Positions 46,100 through 58,689 of a stretch of 64,000 nt of DNA are shown here, piece by piece. Each line of letters opens with the position of its first letter. Positions within the stretch are counted from its first letter, which is position 1. Origin of the DNA: Excoecaria cochinchinensis (lineage: Eukaryota > Streptophyta > Magnoliopsida > Malpighiales > Euphorbiaceae). The translations under genes and the position numbers were made by a program. The notes beneath the pieces were generated by a model. That model was not told where the DNA came from. It worked only from the letters and a program-made list of their open reading frames with translations, and did not search any database. The stretch spans positions 2,303,501-2,367,500 of the forward strand of contig CANTUQ010000008.1 in the NCBI GenBank assembly GCA_947683425.1. The letters are read 5' to 3'.

Positions 46100-47545
46100 T
46101 GTTAAGTGCCTAATGTTGCATGTTTTAGCATGTTTTTCCTCACTTTATTGCACTTAATCTTGGCTTAAATTAGTATTTTTTACTTGTTTTGTGATTTTGG
46201 TCATTGTAGGGTCAAAGTGGTAGAAAGGAAATAAATTGAAGCTAAATGGAGTGGATTTGGAACAACCATGAAACTTCAAAGAATTTAGAAGCAAAGAGCT
46301 AATTTTAGGCTTGGGCTTAGCCTTGCCCAAGGCTAAAGGGCAAGGGTAAGGAGCTGCCTTGCCCAAGGCTAACAGGCAGGACGCGACAACAGATGTTAGT
46401 TTTTATATTTAAAGCCCGAAGTTGCCCTGGTCGCCAGCTTTTCTCAGTCTGATTTTTAGGGATAATTAGGTTGTAATTAAGGGGACAATAGGCAGTATTT
46501 TTAGGAGGATAATATTACATTTAATATTTGTAATTTATTTTCAAAGTTTGGATAGGAATTAATCACATTCCTAACTTATCTAGGTTTTATTCCTATTTAG
46601 CTAGGGAAAAACGTGAATAGGGGATCTCTTCTTTTTCTTCTTTATCTAGGTTTTTCTCAAGGCTGTAATAGGGAGTTTATTTTCTCAATTTAATTTAATT
46701 TTATTTTTTACTTCGATTATGTGTGGCTAAAAACTCTTATTTCAGTTAAAGATCAATTCAAGGCCAGGTTTTAATTCATCGTGAGATTGTTGCACTTATT
46801 TATTGTTCTTATTTTCATATAATGTTCATGTTATTTACTGAAGTTTAGAGAAATCATATCTCAATTGTCATTTATTTTATGTTCAATGAGGTGCCGTTGT
46901 TCATTTAATTAAATAACATATTGCTAGTTGAATTTGCTGAATCCGTAATTATTTAGTGAAGTCAACAACAAGTGGCAATTAGTGTAGCTTCCTCACAAGG
47001 GCTGTTACATTGAGTAAATGCATAATTTGGTCTAAATCGGTTTCGCGTGAGGTCGGTTGGCTTAGGTCAGGTCTTTCTATTTCTTAATGCTGTCAATAAA
47101 TTAAATTCTTGCGCGTGTTTAGGATTATTTATTGGCTAGGAGGCAATTACAGTCTTACTTGATTGATTCATTAATACGGAAAGATTAGGTCGGGAGCGCG
47201 AAGCCGACGGCTATAACTGGCCCATTAGTCAATTTTTAGATTTATTCTTTCATCAATGATCGGTTGAATTAAGCTTGTTCTGCGAATATCTTTAACTGGA
47301 ATTTAATGCATATTAAATTTCTTTTAATCAATTTACTGCTTGTTTACTTATTTTTTTAAGTTCATCATTTGTTAGCTTTTATTTCATGAAAATCCCCCCT
47401 TTTATATATTTTTATTGTTAAAATTCTGGTTATTTAAATTTAATTCGATGCTAGTCTCTATGGATTCGACCCTTTCTTACCCTATTTATAATTTATTTGA
47501 TAGGTTAATTTAGGTATTTATTTTTGGTGGCTTCAACACCCATCA
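46100..47545 (+). repeat. Athila-like 5' LTR
   Basis: 1446 bp. Contains the palindrome TTAGCCTTGCCCAAGGCTAA at 46317-46336. Confidence 0.95.
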
Positions 47546-47550
47546 AATTT

Positions 47551-47565
47551 TGGTGCCGTTGCCGG
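47551..47565 (+). other. Athila-like primer-binding site
   Basis: TGGTGCCGTTGCCGG, 5 bp inside the LTR end. It differs at one base from the TGGCGCCGTTGCCGG usual in Athila elements (tRNA-Asp type). Confidence 0.8.
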
Positions 47566-47594
47566 CAACTAGTCTAACTTAATTTAATTTGTTA

Positions 47595-49337
47595 ATGACC
47601 AGGTCTGAAATTTTGGGAGAAATTTTGTTCGATTTGAAAATTGAAAAAATAGCCCAGAGACTAAGGAAAAAGACAAGGTTACGCAAGGAACTTACTGGAA
47701 CTTCTTCCTAACAGCAGCAAGAAGAAGAGGAAACTAATTTTACTGAATTTTTAGCCGAAATAGAAGAGGAAAGAATGGAGGAACAGACTTTGAGAGAATT
47801 AAATGCACCCCCTTTGAACTAGCAGCCCCTGTGCATAATTTATCTGGCCTTGGACACCGCTTTTGAACTAAAATCGGGGCTGATTCACTTATTACCCACT
47901 TTTTGTAGCTTAGAGAATGAAGATCCTCACAAGCATTTGAAAGAATTTCATGTGGTTTGTTCAGGTATGAGGCCATAAGGAGTAACTGAAGAACAAGTGA
48001 AATTGAGGACTTTTCCATTTTCATTGGCTGATTTAGCAAAGGAGTGGTTATTGAATTTACCATCAAGAACGATCACAATATGGACTGATATGTTGAGAAT
48101 GTTCTTAGATAAGTTTTTTCTAGCCTCTAGAGCTGCTGTAATTTGAAGGGAAATAAGTGGAATCAGAGAAAAGGATGTAGAGTCACTTTACGACTATTGA
48201 GAAAGATTTAAGAAATTATGTGCAAGCTGTCCCTAATATGGAATTACAGATCAATCCCTTATTTAGTATTTTTATGAAGGTATATTAAGCATGGAAAGGA
48301 GGATGATAGATGCAATAAGTGGGGGAAGCCTCAATAATAAAACTCCAGCACAAGCACCTGAGTTAATACAAAACATGGTACTCACTTCTCAACAGTTTGG
48401 AAGATATCATGACCCCCCAAGTAGAGTACATGAGGTAAGTTCTTCTTATATTGAAGATAAACTTAATGCTCTAACTGTTCTTGTGCAAAATATGGCTTCA
48501 GGAACATCTTCATAAGTAAGGGTGTGTGGGATATGTGCATACGCTGGACATCCAATGGATATGTGTCCTACACTACAAGAAGACTCACAAGAGCAAGTAA
48601 ATGCAATGGGAGGATATTCTGGATAGACTTATAGGAAATATGATCCATATTCCAACACATATAATCCGGGGTGGCGAGATCATCCCAACTTCAGTTATAG
48701 AGCTAGGCAGCAAAATTCACAGCAACAATTTCAACTAAGGCAACCACAACAGCCTGCTCAACCAGCTCCTACACAAGGTAATAGTCTTGAAGACATTGTT
48801 CATTATTTAGCTAATAATATGCAGGATATGCAACAACATGCAAAGAAATCAGATTCAAGAATTCAGAATTTGGAGACACAAATGAGCCAAATAGCACAAT
48901 CTTTGAGTAGAATAGAGTCTCAAGGACGTTTGCCCTAAAAAACCATAGAAAATCCGAGGCAAAATGCGAGTGTTGTCGTTCTAGGGAGTGGAAAAGAGCT
49001 GGAGCAACCCCTACTCAAAGGAGAGAATAAGAAAAAGCAAAAGGGAGTAGAGAGAGAAGTAGAAATCGAGCAAAAAGTGCAGCCCATAGGAGAAAATTCA
49101 GAACAGCCCCCTGTTTTAGTTGTGCAGCCCCCATTTCCTGAAAGGTTAGCTAAATCTAAAAAGGAAAAAGAGGAAAAAGACATCTTTGAGACATTTCATA
49201 AGGTTGAGGAAAATATTCCTTCGATTGATGCAATTAAACAAATACCGAAATATGCGAAATTTCTTAAAGAGCCTTGTACTAACAAGAAAAAACAGGTTGG
49301 CTATGAGAAAATTACTGTGAATGAAAGTTTCAACTAA
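47595..49337 (+). pseudogene. Athila-like gag, degenerate
   Basis: Starts ATG 47595 (MTRSEILGEIL). It contains the capsid segment DPHKHLKEFHVVCSGM...RTFPFSLADLAKEWLLNLP (about 47925-48065) and the zinc knuckle CGICAYAGHPMDMC (48525-48566, C-X2-C-X4-H-X4-C). A Gln-rich part follows (about 48715-48900), then a coiled-coil-like QNLETQMSQIAQSLSRIE, then a charged C-terminal part (49077-49337). At least six in-frame stops or shifts, e.g. near 47711, 47818 and 48144. Confidence 0.85.
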
Positions 49338-49349
49338 TATTCAAAAAAA

Positions 49350-50141
49350 ATGCTAAAAAAATGCAAGGATAAAGGTACGTTTGCTATTTCCTATAAAATT
49401 GGTGATTTGATTGTTAAAAGAGCTATGTGTGATTTGGGTGCATCCATAAATGTCATGTCTAAGTCTATATATACCTCTTTAAATGCTGGACCCTTAGAAG
49501 AAATAGGAATAGTCATTCAACTAGCAAACAGGTCAATAGTCTATCCTGAGGGATTATTAGAAGATGTGTTAATTCAGGTGAATGGTTTGATTTTTCCTGC
49601 TGATTTTTATGTGATTGACATGGATGATGAAGGAAATTCAGGTGATTCAGCTGACATTTTATTAGGTAGGCCATTTCTTAAAACAGCTAGAACTAAAATT
49701 AATGTATACAAAGGTACTCTTATAATGGAATTTGATGGTGAGATAGTTCAATTCAATATGTATGATGCTATGAAATATCCATGTGAGATGGCTTCTGTTT
49801 GTGGAATTGATGTTATTGAACCATTGACTCAAAAAGTGTTTGAAATGAGTGGGTCTAACAAGTTGCAGGTTACTTTAACTGAAAATATTCATGGGGACAG
49901 GTTTGATGCAGTGCAAGAAGAGCTGAGTATTAAAGATGAGCTACAGGAAGCAGTAATGGAGTTAGAGGCTTTAAAACCGATGGTACATGTGTTTAATCCT
50001 TTAGAATTAACTAGCACTAACAAAATGCTTTTACCATCTGTGTTGCAGGCACCAGAATTGGAGCTTAACGTATTACCCGACCATTTGAAGTATGTTTATT
50101 TGGGTGAGGAGAAAACACTCCCAGTGATAATTTCCAATTAA
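49350..50141 (+). pseudogene. Athila-like aspartic protease and linker
   Basis: Open 263-codon frame. CDLGASINVM has the DLGA catalytic motif typical of Athila proteases (49431-49442), followed by FYVIDMDD and ILLGRPFLKTA. This part is intact, but it is cut off from gag (stop at 49337) and RT (stop at 50141). Confidence 0.85.
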
Positions 50142-51490
50142 CTATAACCCAAGGAAGAGAAACTACTGATACAAGCTTTGAGAGAGCATAAAGAGGCAAT
50201 TGGATGGACCATTGCCGATATAAAAGGCATAAGTCCCTCTACTTACATGCACAAGATCCACTTGGAAGAAGATATTAAGCCCAGCAGGCAAGCACAAAGA
50301 AGGTTGAACCCACCAATGATGGAAGTGATGAAGAAGGAAATACAAAAGATGCTAGATGCTGGAGTGATATACTCGATTTCAGACAGTAATTGGGTGAGTC
50401 CAGTCCAAGTTGTACCCAAAAAGACAGGAATCACGGTTGTGGAGAATGAGAATGGGGAGATGGTGCCCACCCGCGTCCAAAATGGGTGGAGGGTTTGTAT
50501 AGACTACCGGAAGTTAAATGACTCTACTAGAAAAGATCATTTTCCACTTCCCTTTATTGATCAAATGCTAGAAAGATTTGCTGGAAAATCTTTTTACTGA
50601 TGTTTTGATGGTTATATAGGTTTTTATCAAATACCGGTGGCACCTGAAGACCAGGAGAAAACCACTTTCACCTGCCCCTTTGGTACATTTGCCTACCGAA
50701 GGATGCCATTTGGACTTTGCAACGCTCCAGCGACTTTCCAACGATATATGGTAAGCATCTTTTCAGATTATGTTGAGAAAATAATAGAAGTGTTTATGGA
50801 TGTCTAATTTAATCAAGATTTTAAAGAGATGTTTGGAGTCTAATCTGGTTCTTAATTATGAGAAATGCCATTTTATGGTAGACCAGGGGTTGATTTTGGG
50901 TCACATTGTGTCTTCAAAAGGTATAGAGGTAGACAAGGCTAAAATAGATGTTATACAATCTCTTCTTTACCCTGCAAGTGTGCGGGAAGTTCATTCTTTT
51001 CTTGGACATGCAGGTTTTTATAGACGCTTCATCAAAGATTTCTCAAAAATCACCCAACCGTTGTGTAAATTATTGCAAAAAGATGTGGCATCAAGTTCGG
51101 TCAAGCCTGTAAGGATGCATTTGATGCACTAAAAGAAAGATTGATCTTTGCGCCAATTGTCCAGCCCCCTAACTGGGATTTTCCCTTTGAAATAATGTGC
51201 GACGCCAGTAATTATGCAGTAGGAGCTATTCTTGGCCAAAGAATTGACAAAAATCCACATGTGATTTATTATGCTTCAAGAACATTGGATAATGCCCAAA
51301 GCAACTACTCAACAACAGAGAAAGAACTTTTAGCAATTGTTTTTGCTTTAGAAAAATTTTGACAATATTTATTGGGGACTAAAGTGATTGTTTTCTCTAA
51401 TCATGCCGCTTTAAGATATTTGCTGAAGAAGAAGGAAGCTAAACCCCGTTTAATTCGGTACTATAGGAATTCAATCTTGAAATTAGAGAC
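50142..51490 (+). pseudogene. Athila-like reverse transcriptase and RNase H, active site deleted
   Basis: RT fingers/palm motifs are clear: SNWVSPVQVVPKK, WRVCIDYRKLN, FPLPFIDQMLERFAG, TFTCPFGTFAYRRMPFGLCNAPATFQRYM. The Y/F-x-DD box is destroyed: VFMD is followed by a shift/deletion near 50805, losing the second Asp and what follows. The thumb (FLGHAGFYRRFIKDFSKI) and RNase H start (CDASNYAVGAILGQR, STTEKELLAIVFALEKF) are present in other frames. Confidence 0.9.
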
Positions 51491-52909
51491 AAAAAGGGGT
51501 CTGAAAATTTGGTGGTAGATCATGTCAGTAGATTGTTGTTAAATGAGGACGCATTGCCTATAAACGATGATTTTCCGGATGAACACTTATTTGCCATAAC
51601 AACTAACAGCCCCTGGTATGCTGATATTGTGAATTTCTTAGTTACAGGTGCTGTCCCTGAAAACTTTTCTAGATTTGAGAAGGACAAGTTGAAGAGAGAT
51701 GCCAAATATTATGCGTGGGATGAACCTTACTTGTGGAAATACTATTCCGTCAAATTATTCGATGATGTGTCCCTGATAGTGAAGTGCCGTCTATCTTGCA
51801 ATTCTGTCACTCCGAGGCTTGTGGAGGTCATTTTGGACCCAAAAGAATAGCTAGGAAGGTTTTAGAATGTGGTTTGTTTTGGCCTCATTTATTTAAAGAC
51901 GCGTATTTATACTGTAAGTCATGTGACAAATGTCAAAGAACAGGTAATCTGGGACACCGGGATCAAATGCCACTCGCACCTATATTAATCTGTGAAATAT
52001 TTGATGTGTGGGGTATTGATTTCATGGGGCCTTTTTCCATCTTCTTTTGGAAATACTTATATTTTACTTGCAGTAGATTATGTTTCTAAATGGGTTGAAG
52101 CTAAGGCCACAAGAACTGATGATTGCAAAACTGTGGTGAATTTTATCAAAAATAATATATTTTGCAGGTTTGGCAACCCAAGAGTACTCATAAGTGACAG
52201 AGTGACACATTTTTGTAACAAGATCATGGATGCATTGTTGAAGAAGTATGGAGTTACACATCGATTATCGACTGCCTACCACCCTTAGACCAGTGGACAA
52301 GTTGAAATTTCCAACCGAGAAGTAAAATCTATACTGGAAAAGACAGTGAATCCAAATAGAAAGGACTGGAATTTGAAGCTCGAAGATGCTCTTTGGGCTT
52401 ACAGGACTGCTTACAAGACACCTATCGGTATGTCCCCGTATCAACTAGTGTATGGCAAACCATGTCACTTACCAGTAGAGTTGGAGCACAAAGCATATTG
52501 GGCTATAAAGCGATGTAATATGGATTTAAATACAGTAGGTGAGAAACGTAAATTAGAGCTCCAAGAACTGGAAGAATTAAGAAATGAAGCTTATGAAAGT
52601 TCAAAAATTTACAAGGAGAAAAGAAAAAGGTTCCATGACAAGATGATCTCCAGGAAAGAATTTTAAATAGGACAGAAAGTTTTATTATTTCATTCATGTT
52701 TGAAATTATTTCTAGGGAAATTAAGGTCCAGATGGTTAGGATCTTTTGTTGTTATTAATGTTTTTGCTCATGGTTCAGTTGAAATACAAAGTATGGAGAA
52801 TGGGAAAATTTTTAAAGTTAATGGTCATCGCCTCAAACCTTTCTATGATGGGTTTGTAGCGGAAGGACATGAGGAAACACAGCTGGCTTTACTTGTGGGA
52901 GAGGATTGA
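51491..52909 (+). pseudogene. Athila-like integrase, broken
   Basis: Zinc-binding N-domain (HSEACGGHFGPKRIARKV, CKSCDKCQRTGN), core with WGIDFMGPF (first Asp), VLISDRVTHFCN (second Asp) and SGQVEISNREVKSILEK (Glu). C-terminal part SPYQLVYGKPCHLPVELEHKAYWA, and a tail to 52909 (KVNGHRLKPFYDG). Shifts lie near 51800 and 52060, a TAG at 52288 and a stop at 52666. Confidence 0.9.
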
Positions 52910-53520
52910 ACCAGAACGTCTAGCCAAAGACCTTAAAGAAAGGCGCTTTTGGGAGGCAACCCACTTCTTAGCCTTATTCAAGGCTAAACAGATACTATTT
53001 AGATTTAATTTCATTTTTATTCATTTTATTTTAGTTTACTGCCTTCTTCTTCCTATTTTCCTTCTGATGATTGACTTTGTTTATTCTTGAATAAACAGGT
53101 AGTGTTAAAAGCAATTGGACAACTTGAGATTGGTCGCGTTGGTTACTTTTTGGGCTTATAGAATTTACCTATCCAGGGAATCTAATGTCAATTTCATGAG
53201 AAAAAAGTAGTTAATGGTGGTTTTACTAGAATTTTAGATGGGTCTTGACTTAATCTTTTAAATTGTAGGGTATTTTCATACTATTTTGGGTTTAATAGGT
53301 TTGTTGGGTAATGGAGTTTTAATTCTTGGGCCTTTATCCTCCAATGGGTTTTAATTTTTACTTTTAATTCGATTACAATTGGTAAATTCAATTGAATTGT
53401 TTTATTTGCTATTGGTAAATTCAATTGCGTTAATTTATTTTAACCCATTTCCTATTATTTTGTGGTCTGTGTAATTTTAATTTTTCATCTTTTACCCTAA
53501 TAGAATTAACTACTCTTCTT
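52910..53520 (+). other. Athila-like spacer between pol and env-like region
   Basis: Includes GGGAGGCAACCCA (52952-52964), a conserved Athila post-pol motif. The rest is AT-rich with no gene. Confidence 0.6.
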
Positions 53521-55489
53521 TTTAACTTCTCCAACACAGGACAACAACAGCAACCCACCACCGATCACAAGCCGACCACCGCCAACCCAAGCCACCGTCC
53601 ACCGCCAAGCTCCACCAGCCTGACGATCTCCACCAGTGCGCGTCACCAGCCACTGTCTCTCCACCAGCCCGCACCACAAGCCCGATCCACAAGCGTGATC
53701 TGCAAGTCATCGCGAGCAGCCAACCCAATCAGCACCGCCCGCACGTACCACCACTCTTCCAGCAGCCGATCTCCATCGCCGACCACCACAGCAAGCCACC
53801 TCCAGTCGCCGCTCGATCCACGCAAGCGCAAGCCCCTCATCGCACGCCACTGGGCGCACTCCCACCAATCACGCGTCGCTAGCACTGCCGCTCCACCGCC
53901 TCTCAACCGCGATGTCACCACTAGCAGATCACCACCAACACGCGACTCCGATCTCCACCATCTCAACCCACCATGGTTTGTTTGAAAAGTTGCGCACCTC
54001 TGAAGCCACGATGCGGCAGATCTGCGACCCACGACAACCGCGATGACTCCTCTCCGCCACTAACGCCAACCGATCCCACTAGCGAGCCACCAAGCATGGA
54101 TCAACCAACCACCGGACCAAGCGACGTAAGCCCAACACCAACCGTGGCCCCACGTCGACGCCAACAACAACCATCTTCCTCCGCCGCTCCAAAATGCAAA
54201 GGACCAGTCACGTATAAATCTCGACAAATAGAGACTCTTGAAGCAAGCAGTGATGATGATGATGATTATGATATTCCCCAGTCACCACCACCAGCAGAAC
54301 CAACGGGAAATGAAGGCGAAGAAGGCTCACCTGTTCGCCCACAAAAGCGAGCACGTATGGTAGAAGGTAAAAGCAAATTCCCACCGACAATGAGCAACCT
54401 AGAAGGTAATTTCGCTTTTGACACAGAAATACATCGTACTCGCTTTTATTTGCTTGAGCATAATGAGATTATTGCTGGTAAATGTATTGATGAACCAACT
54501 TTGCATGCATTAAATATTCATGAAAAGGTATTTGATTTAATTGATGGAATTGGTTGGCGTAAATTCTTCTTGTTGAATTACCTTGCTTACGTGCCTTAGT
54601 TCGAGAAATTTAGAGCACATTTAAGTTTGATCATTAAGGACATACATTTAGTTTAAATTCACCTTTTGCGATTTCTTATTATTTGATGGGTCAAAGTCAA
54701 TATTGTTCTGTCACTGGGTTCAACATTAAGTTAGGGTTCATCGATGAGAAATATTCCAAAACACATGAATATCTTGACATGCTTTGTGATTACCCACCTG
54801 ATTTTGATGATGTGGAAGTCTATAGGTCATTAATAGGGATGTCTAATATTGCATTTTCTCCTGGCAAATCAAAAGCTTATTTAATTCAAAGTCTTGCTTT
54901 GCATCTCATTGATAGGTTTTTAGGATTCAATTATTCTGCACGCAATGATGATACTATGGTAGTCACTAAGGCTGAATTGTTCTTTATGTCGTGTATGCTG
55001 TATCAAAAAAAGGTGAACTTGGGTTATTGGCTTTCACTTAAGTTTGAAAAGTTAACCCAAAAACAAAAGAAATTATTCCTAGGGTCTTTGATCACATTAC
55101 TAGCTGTCCACAATGATTTGGTTGACTTAAGTACCACCAACATGCATAAATCATGTGATATGCCCCTCATGGATTTAATTTTTCTTGATAAATCACGCCT
55201 GCTTAAGTGCGGGAAGGGTGGAGCTATTTTATTTATGGATGCAGGTAGGCTGGCTAGTTTTGAGGAGAGAGTTTTCAAGAAGCAAAGCAAGCCAACACCT
55301 GGTGCTTCTACATCTCGCGACCCTGCAGCAGCAACACACTCCACGTTGCCTTCGGATGCCTTGGAGATATTGCACAGATTGGAGACATCATTGGTTCAGC
55401 TGACCGCCATAGTACAACACTTGCACGAGAATATACAAGCATACTTCAGACAGGTGGGATTCACACCACCCCATCCGATGCTTCACTGA
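53521..55489 (+). pseudogene. Athila env-like (ATHILA ORF) region, frameshifted
   Basis: Begins after a splice-acceptor-like TTCTCCAACACAG (53526-53538) with a GC-rich Pro/Ser/Thr-coding stretch. The main frames are 53973-54599 (Pro/Ser-rich, an acidic DDDDDYD run, then RTRFYLLEHNEIIAGK) and 54686-55489. The second carries SVTGFNIKLGFIDEKY, DMLCDYPPDF, HLIDRFLGFNYSAR, then a C-terminal LHRLETSLVQLTAIVQHL coiled-coil-like segment. This matches the ATHILA-type ORF found 3' of pol in Athila elements. I see no signal peptide or clear membrane anchor. The two frames are out of register, with stops between 54597 and 54685. Confidence 0.75.
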
Positions 55490-56769
55490 TGTTGACGCTC
55501 CCCTCCTATACCAGGGCAGTATTCCTCCTCTTTCTTTACTTTTTGTTACCTTTTGCCCCATGTTTGTGTGCCATTCCGCATTGGGGACAATGCAAGGAGA
55601 AAGTGTGGGGGAGGGGTTGAATTAGAAGTGCTGTGTGCTGTGTGTTTATATTGACTTTGGATGCTGTGACTGTTAGTGTGATGCTATGTGGCCACTTTGA
55701 TGTCATTTTTATTGATGATTTAGTTAAGAATTTTTATCGGTTCTTGATGTGAAATGATGCTGCTTGAATGTTAATGAATTGAGCTAATTTTGGGTTACTT
55801 TTCATTGCTGACATTGAGATTAATTGGCTAGGGTCATGCAAAGATTTGATGCATTTTGCGTTAATTTCATTTTGTTTTTACTTCAAAAAAAAATTGGTTG
55901 ATTTGAATGAATTGCACTTTGGTTTGAATGTTCCAATGTTGAATTGTTTTGCTGAAATCCTGTTAAATTGGTTAATTTTGTGAAAATCTAGATGCATCTG
56001 CTTTTATAGAGTATTATCTTTCTTAGGTAGCCATTTTGAGCAAAATTGCACAATAATTTCGGTTGGTATTTAACTTGGAATATTCTGGCTTTGTAATTTG
56101 ATGTTTTAGTCATGATTTCTATGCAAAAATGTTGTCATCCTCATTAGGCTTTTATAACTTGTCCCCTTATTCAATGTTGCATTCATATTGTTCTTCAATA
56201 TTTGTTAAGTTTCATTGACAATCCTAGGGAAAGGTATTTGTCTAAAATCAATTCCAAAATCATTTAGTTTTGACTCATTAATTTGTTAGGCAAGTTTGAG
56301 TAGTGTTCATAATTATTTAACCATTTTCATGTAATTTATGGTAGTCTTAATTACCTTTTGGATTGGGAATGTCAAGGTTTAATTGTTAAAGTGGAATATA
56401 ATTTTTGCATGATCTAAAAATTGATTATTTGCATTCAAGAAACTTGTTAAAACCTTGTTGGACACTTGTTTGATTTTGTAACTATTTTAGATTGAAGGAA
56501 CAGGTTATCAAGAATACTTAAAAAAAAGGGTGAAATTGCAATAAATTTTACTCCACTGTCCGCTTAAAAGGTAGTTATGAGTAGAGATAGTAGCCGCTTT
56601 GAATTGTGTGATCTGAGTAACCGGATGTATGCGGGTCAGAATCGGATACCCTCGCGTAAAAAGGATCTCTACATTCATTGTAAACATTTTGATCTTTCTT
56701 AGGCTGGAAAAACCGGGTGTATGCGGGTCAGAACCGAGTACTTTCACGTCCACTACAGTCTGAGTTAAG

Positions 56770-56812
<43 letters not shown>

Positions 56813-57160
56813 AATTTCTTGATTTTTCTAGTCCCTTCATTTAATAAAAAATGTGACTTTAGGTCTCTAATTTGGTTTGATAAGTTCTCTTTTATGCATT
56901 AATATTAATATTTAAGTGAGACAAAATTCTTGCATGGCTTAATGTTTATAAACCTTGCTGTTTCTAGTTTAAAAAGGTAGTTGAGAAACCCATGTTTTGA
57001 TATGACTTTATGGTAAATTATTTTGGACTTCTATCTCTATCTTGCCTTGCATTTTGATTTGTTTGGAACTTATGGGATTATAATTTGACTTTTGGGTGAA
57101 TGAACTTTTGAAAAAATTGTGATTGAGGTTTAATTTATGCTTGAGGACAAGCATGGGATA
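55490..57160 (+). other. Athila-like 3' UTR
   Basis: No gene. It holds an internal purine tract (55595-55616), a (TA)n run at about 56771-56806, and a duplicated TGTATGCGGGTCAGAA motif (about 56623 and 56716). Confidence 0.65.
55595..55616 (+). other. internal polypurine-tract-like motif
   Basis: A/G run around AAGTGTGGGGGAGGGG, preceded by TGGGGACAATGC. It resembles the true tract at 57161-57174, preceded by GAGGACAAGCATGGG. Confidence 0.6.
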
Positions 57161-57174
57161 AGTGTGGGGAAATT
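57161..57174 (+). other. Athila-like polypurine tract
   Basis: AGTGTGGGGAAATT directly before TGTTAAGTGCC of the 3' LTR. Confidence 0.8.
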
Positions 57175-58615
57175 TGTTAAGTGCCTAATGTTGCATGTTT
57201 TAACATGTTTTTCCTCACTTTATTGCACTTAATCTTGGCTTAAATTAGTACTTTTTACTTGTTTTGTGATTTTGGTCATTGTAGGGTCAAAGTGGTATAA
57301 AGCAAACAAATTGAAGCTAAATAGAGTGGATTTGGAACAGCCGTGAAAGTTCAAGGAATTTAGAAGCAAAGAGCTGATTTTGGACTTAGCCTAACCCAAG
57401 GCTAAGGGTCAAGGGTAAGGAGCTGCCTTGCCCAAGACTAATAGGCAGGACGCAACAGCAGATGTTAGTTTTCATATTTAAAGCCTGAAGTTGCCCTAGC
57501 CACCAGCTTTTCTTAGTTTGATTTTTAGGGATAATTAGGCTATAATTAAGGGGATAATAGGCAATATTTTTAGGAGGATAATATTATATTTAATATTTGT
57601 AATTTATTTTCAAAGTTTTGATAGGAATTAATCACATTCCTAACTTATCTAGGTTTTATTCCTATTTAGCTAGGGAAAAACGTGAATAGGGGGATCTCTT
57701 CTTTTTCTTCTTCATCTAGGTTTTTCTCAAGGCTGTAACAGGGAGTTTATTTTCTAAATTTAATTTTATTTTGTTTTTTACTTCGATGATGTGTGGCTAA
57801 AAACTCTTATTTCAGTTAAAGATCAATTCAAGGCCAGGTTTTAATTCATCGTGAGATTGTTGCACTTATTTATTGTTCTTATTTTCATATAATATTCATG
57901 TTATTTACTGAAGTTTAGAGAAACCATATCTCGAATGTTATTTATTTTATGTTCAATGACGCGCCGTTGTTCATTTAATTAAATAACATATTGCTAGTTG
58001 AATTTGCTGAATCCATAATTATTTAGTGAAGTCAACAACAAGTGGCAATCAGTGTAGCTTCCTCACAAGGGCTGTTACATTGAGTAAATGCATGATTTGG
58101 TCTAAATCGGTCTCGCGTGAGGTCGGTTGGCTTAGGTCAGGTCTTTCTATTTCTTAATGCTGTCAATAAATTAAATTCTTGCACATTTTTAGGGTTATTT
58201 ATTGGCTAGGAGTCAATTACAGTCTTACTTGATTGATTCATTAATACGGAAAGATTAGGTCGGGAGCGCGAAGCCGACGGCTATAACTGGCCCATTATTC
58301 GATTTTTAGATTTATTCTTTCATCAATGATCGGTCGAATTAAGCATGTGATGCAAATATCTTTAATTGAAATTTATCGCATATTAAATTTACTTTAATCA
58401 ATTTACTGCTTGTTTACTTATTTCTTTAAGTTCATCATTTGTTAGCTTTTATTTTATGAAAATCCCCCCTTTTATATATTTTTATTGTTAAAATTTTGGT
58501 TATTTAAAATTAATTCGGTTCTAGTCTCTGTGGATTTGACCCTTTCTTACCTTATATACAATTTATTTGATAGGTTAATTTAGGTATTTATTTTTTGTGG
58601 CTTCGACACCCATCA
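57175..58615 (+). repeat. Athila-like 3' LTR
   Basis: 1441 bp, colinear with 46100-47545. The palindrome of the 5' LTR is mutated here (near 57388). Confidence 0.95.
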
Positions 58616-58689
58616 GGGTTTAGGGGTCTGTGATTCTAATGGTGAGGTCAAAAATTTCAAATCCCAACTTTTAGTTTAACATATATAAA

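Larger units (their letters stand above)
46100..58615 (+). mobile_element. Athila-like Ty3 element with env-like region, TSD GGGTT
   Basis: 12.5 kb with LTRs at 46100-47545 and 57175-58615. Both start TGTTAAGTGCC and end CACCCATCA. The target duplication GGGTT is at 46095-46099 and 58616-58620, in the Copia-2 leader. In order: PBS, gag, PR, RT, RNase H, INT, a Pro/Ser-rich and ATHILA-type env-like region, a long 3' UTR with two purine tracts, LTR. Every coding domain is recognisable but broken by stops, shifts and a deletion at the RT active site. LTRs differ by several percent by eye. Confidence 0.96.

Noticed and set aside
53522..54032. Trp/Arg-rich minus-strand frames opposite the Athila env-like region
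   Set aside because: Shadow of the GC-rich Pro/Ser-coding strand.
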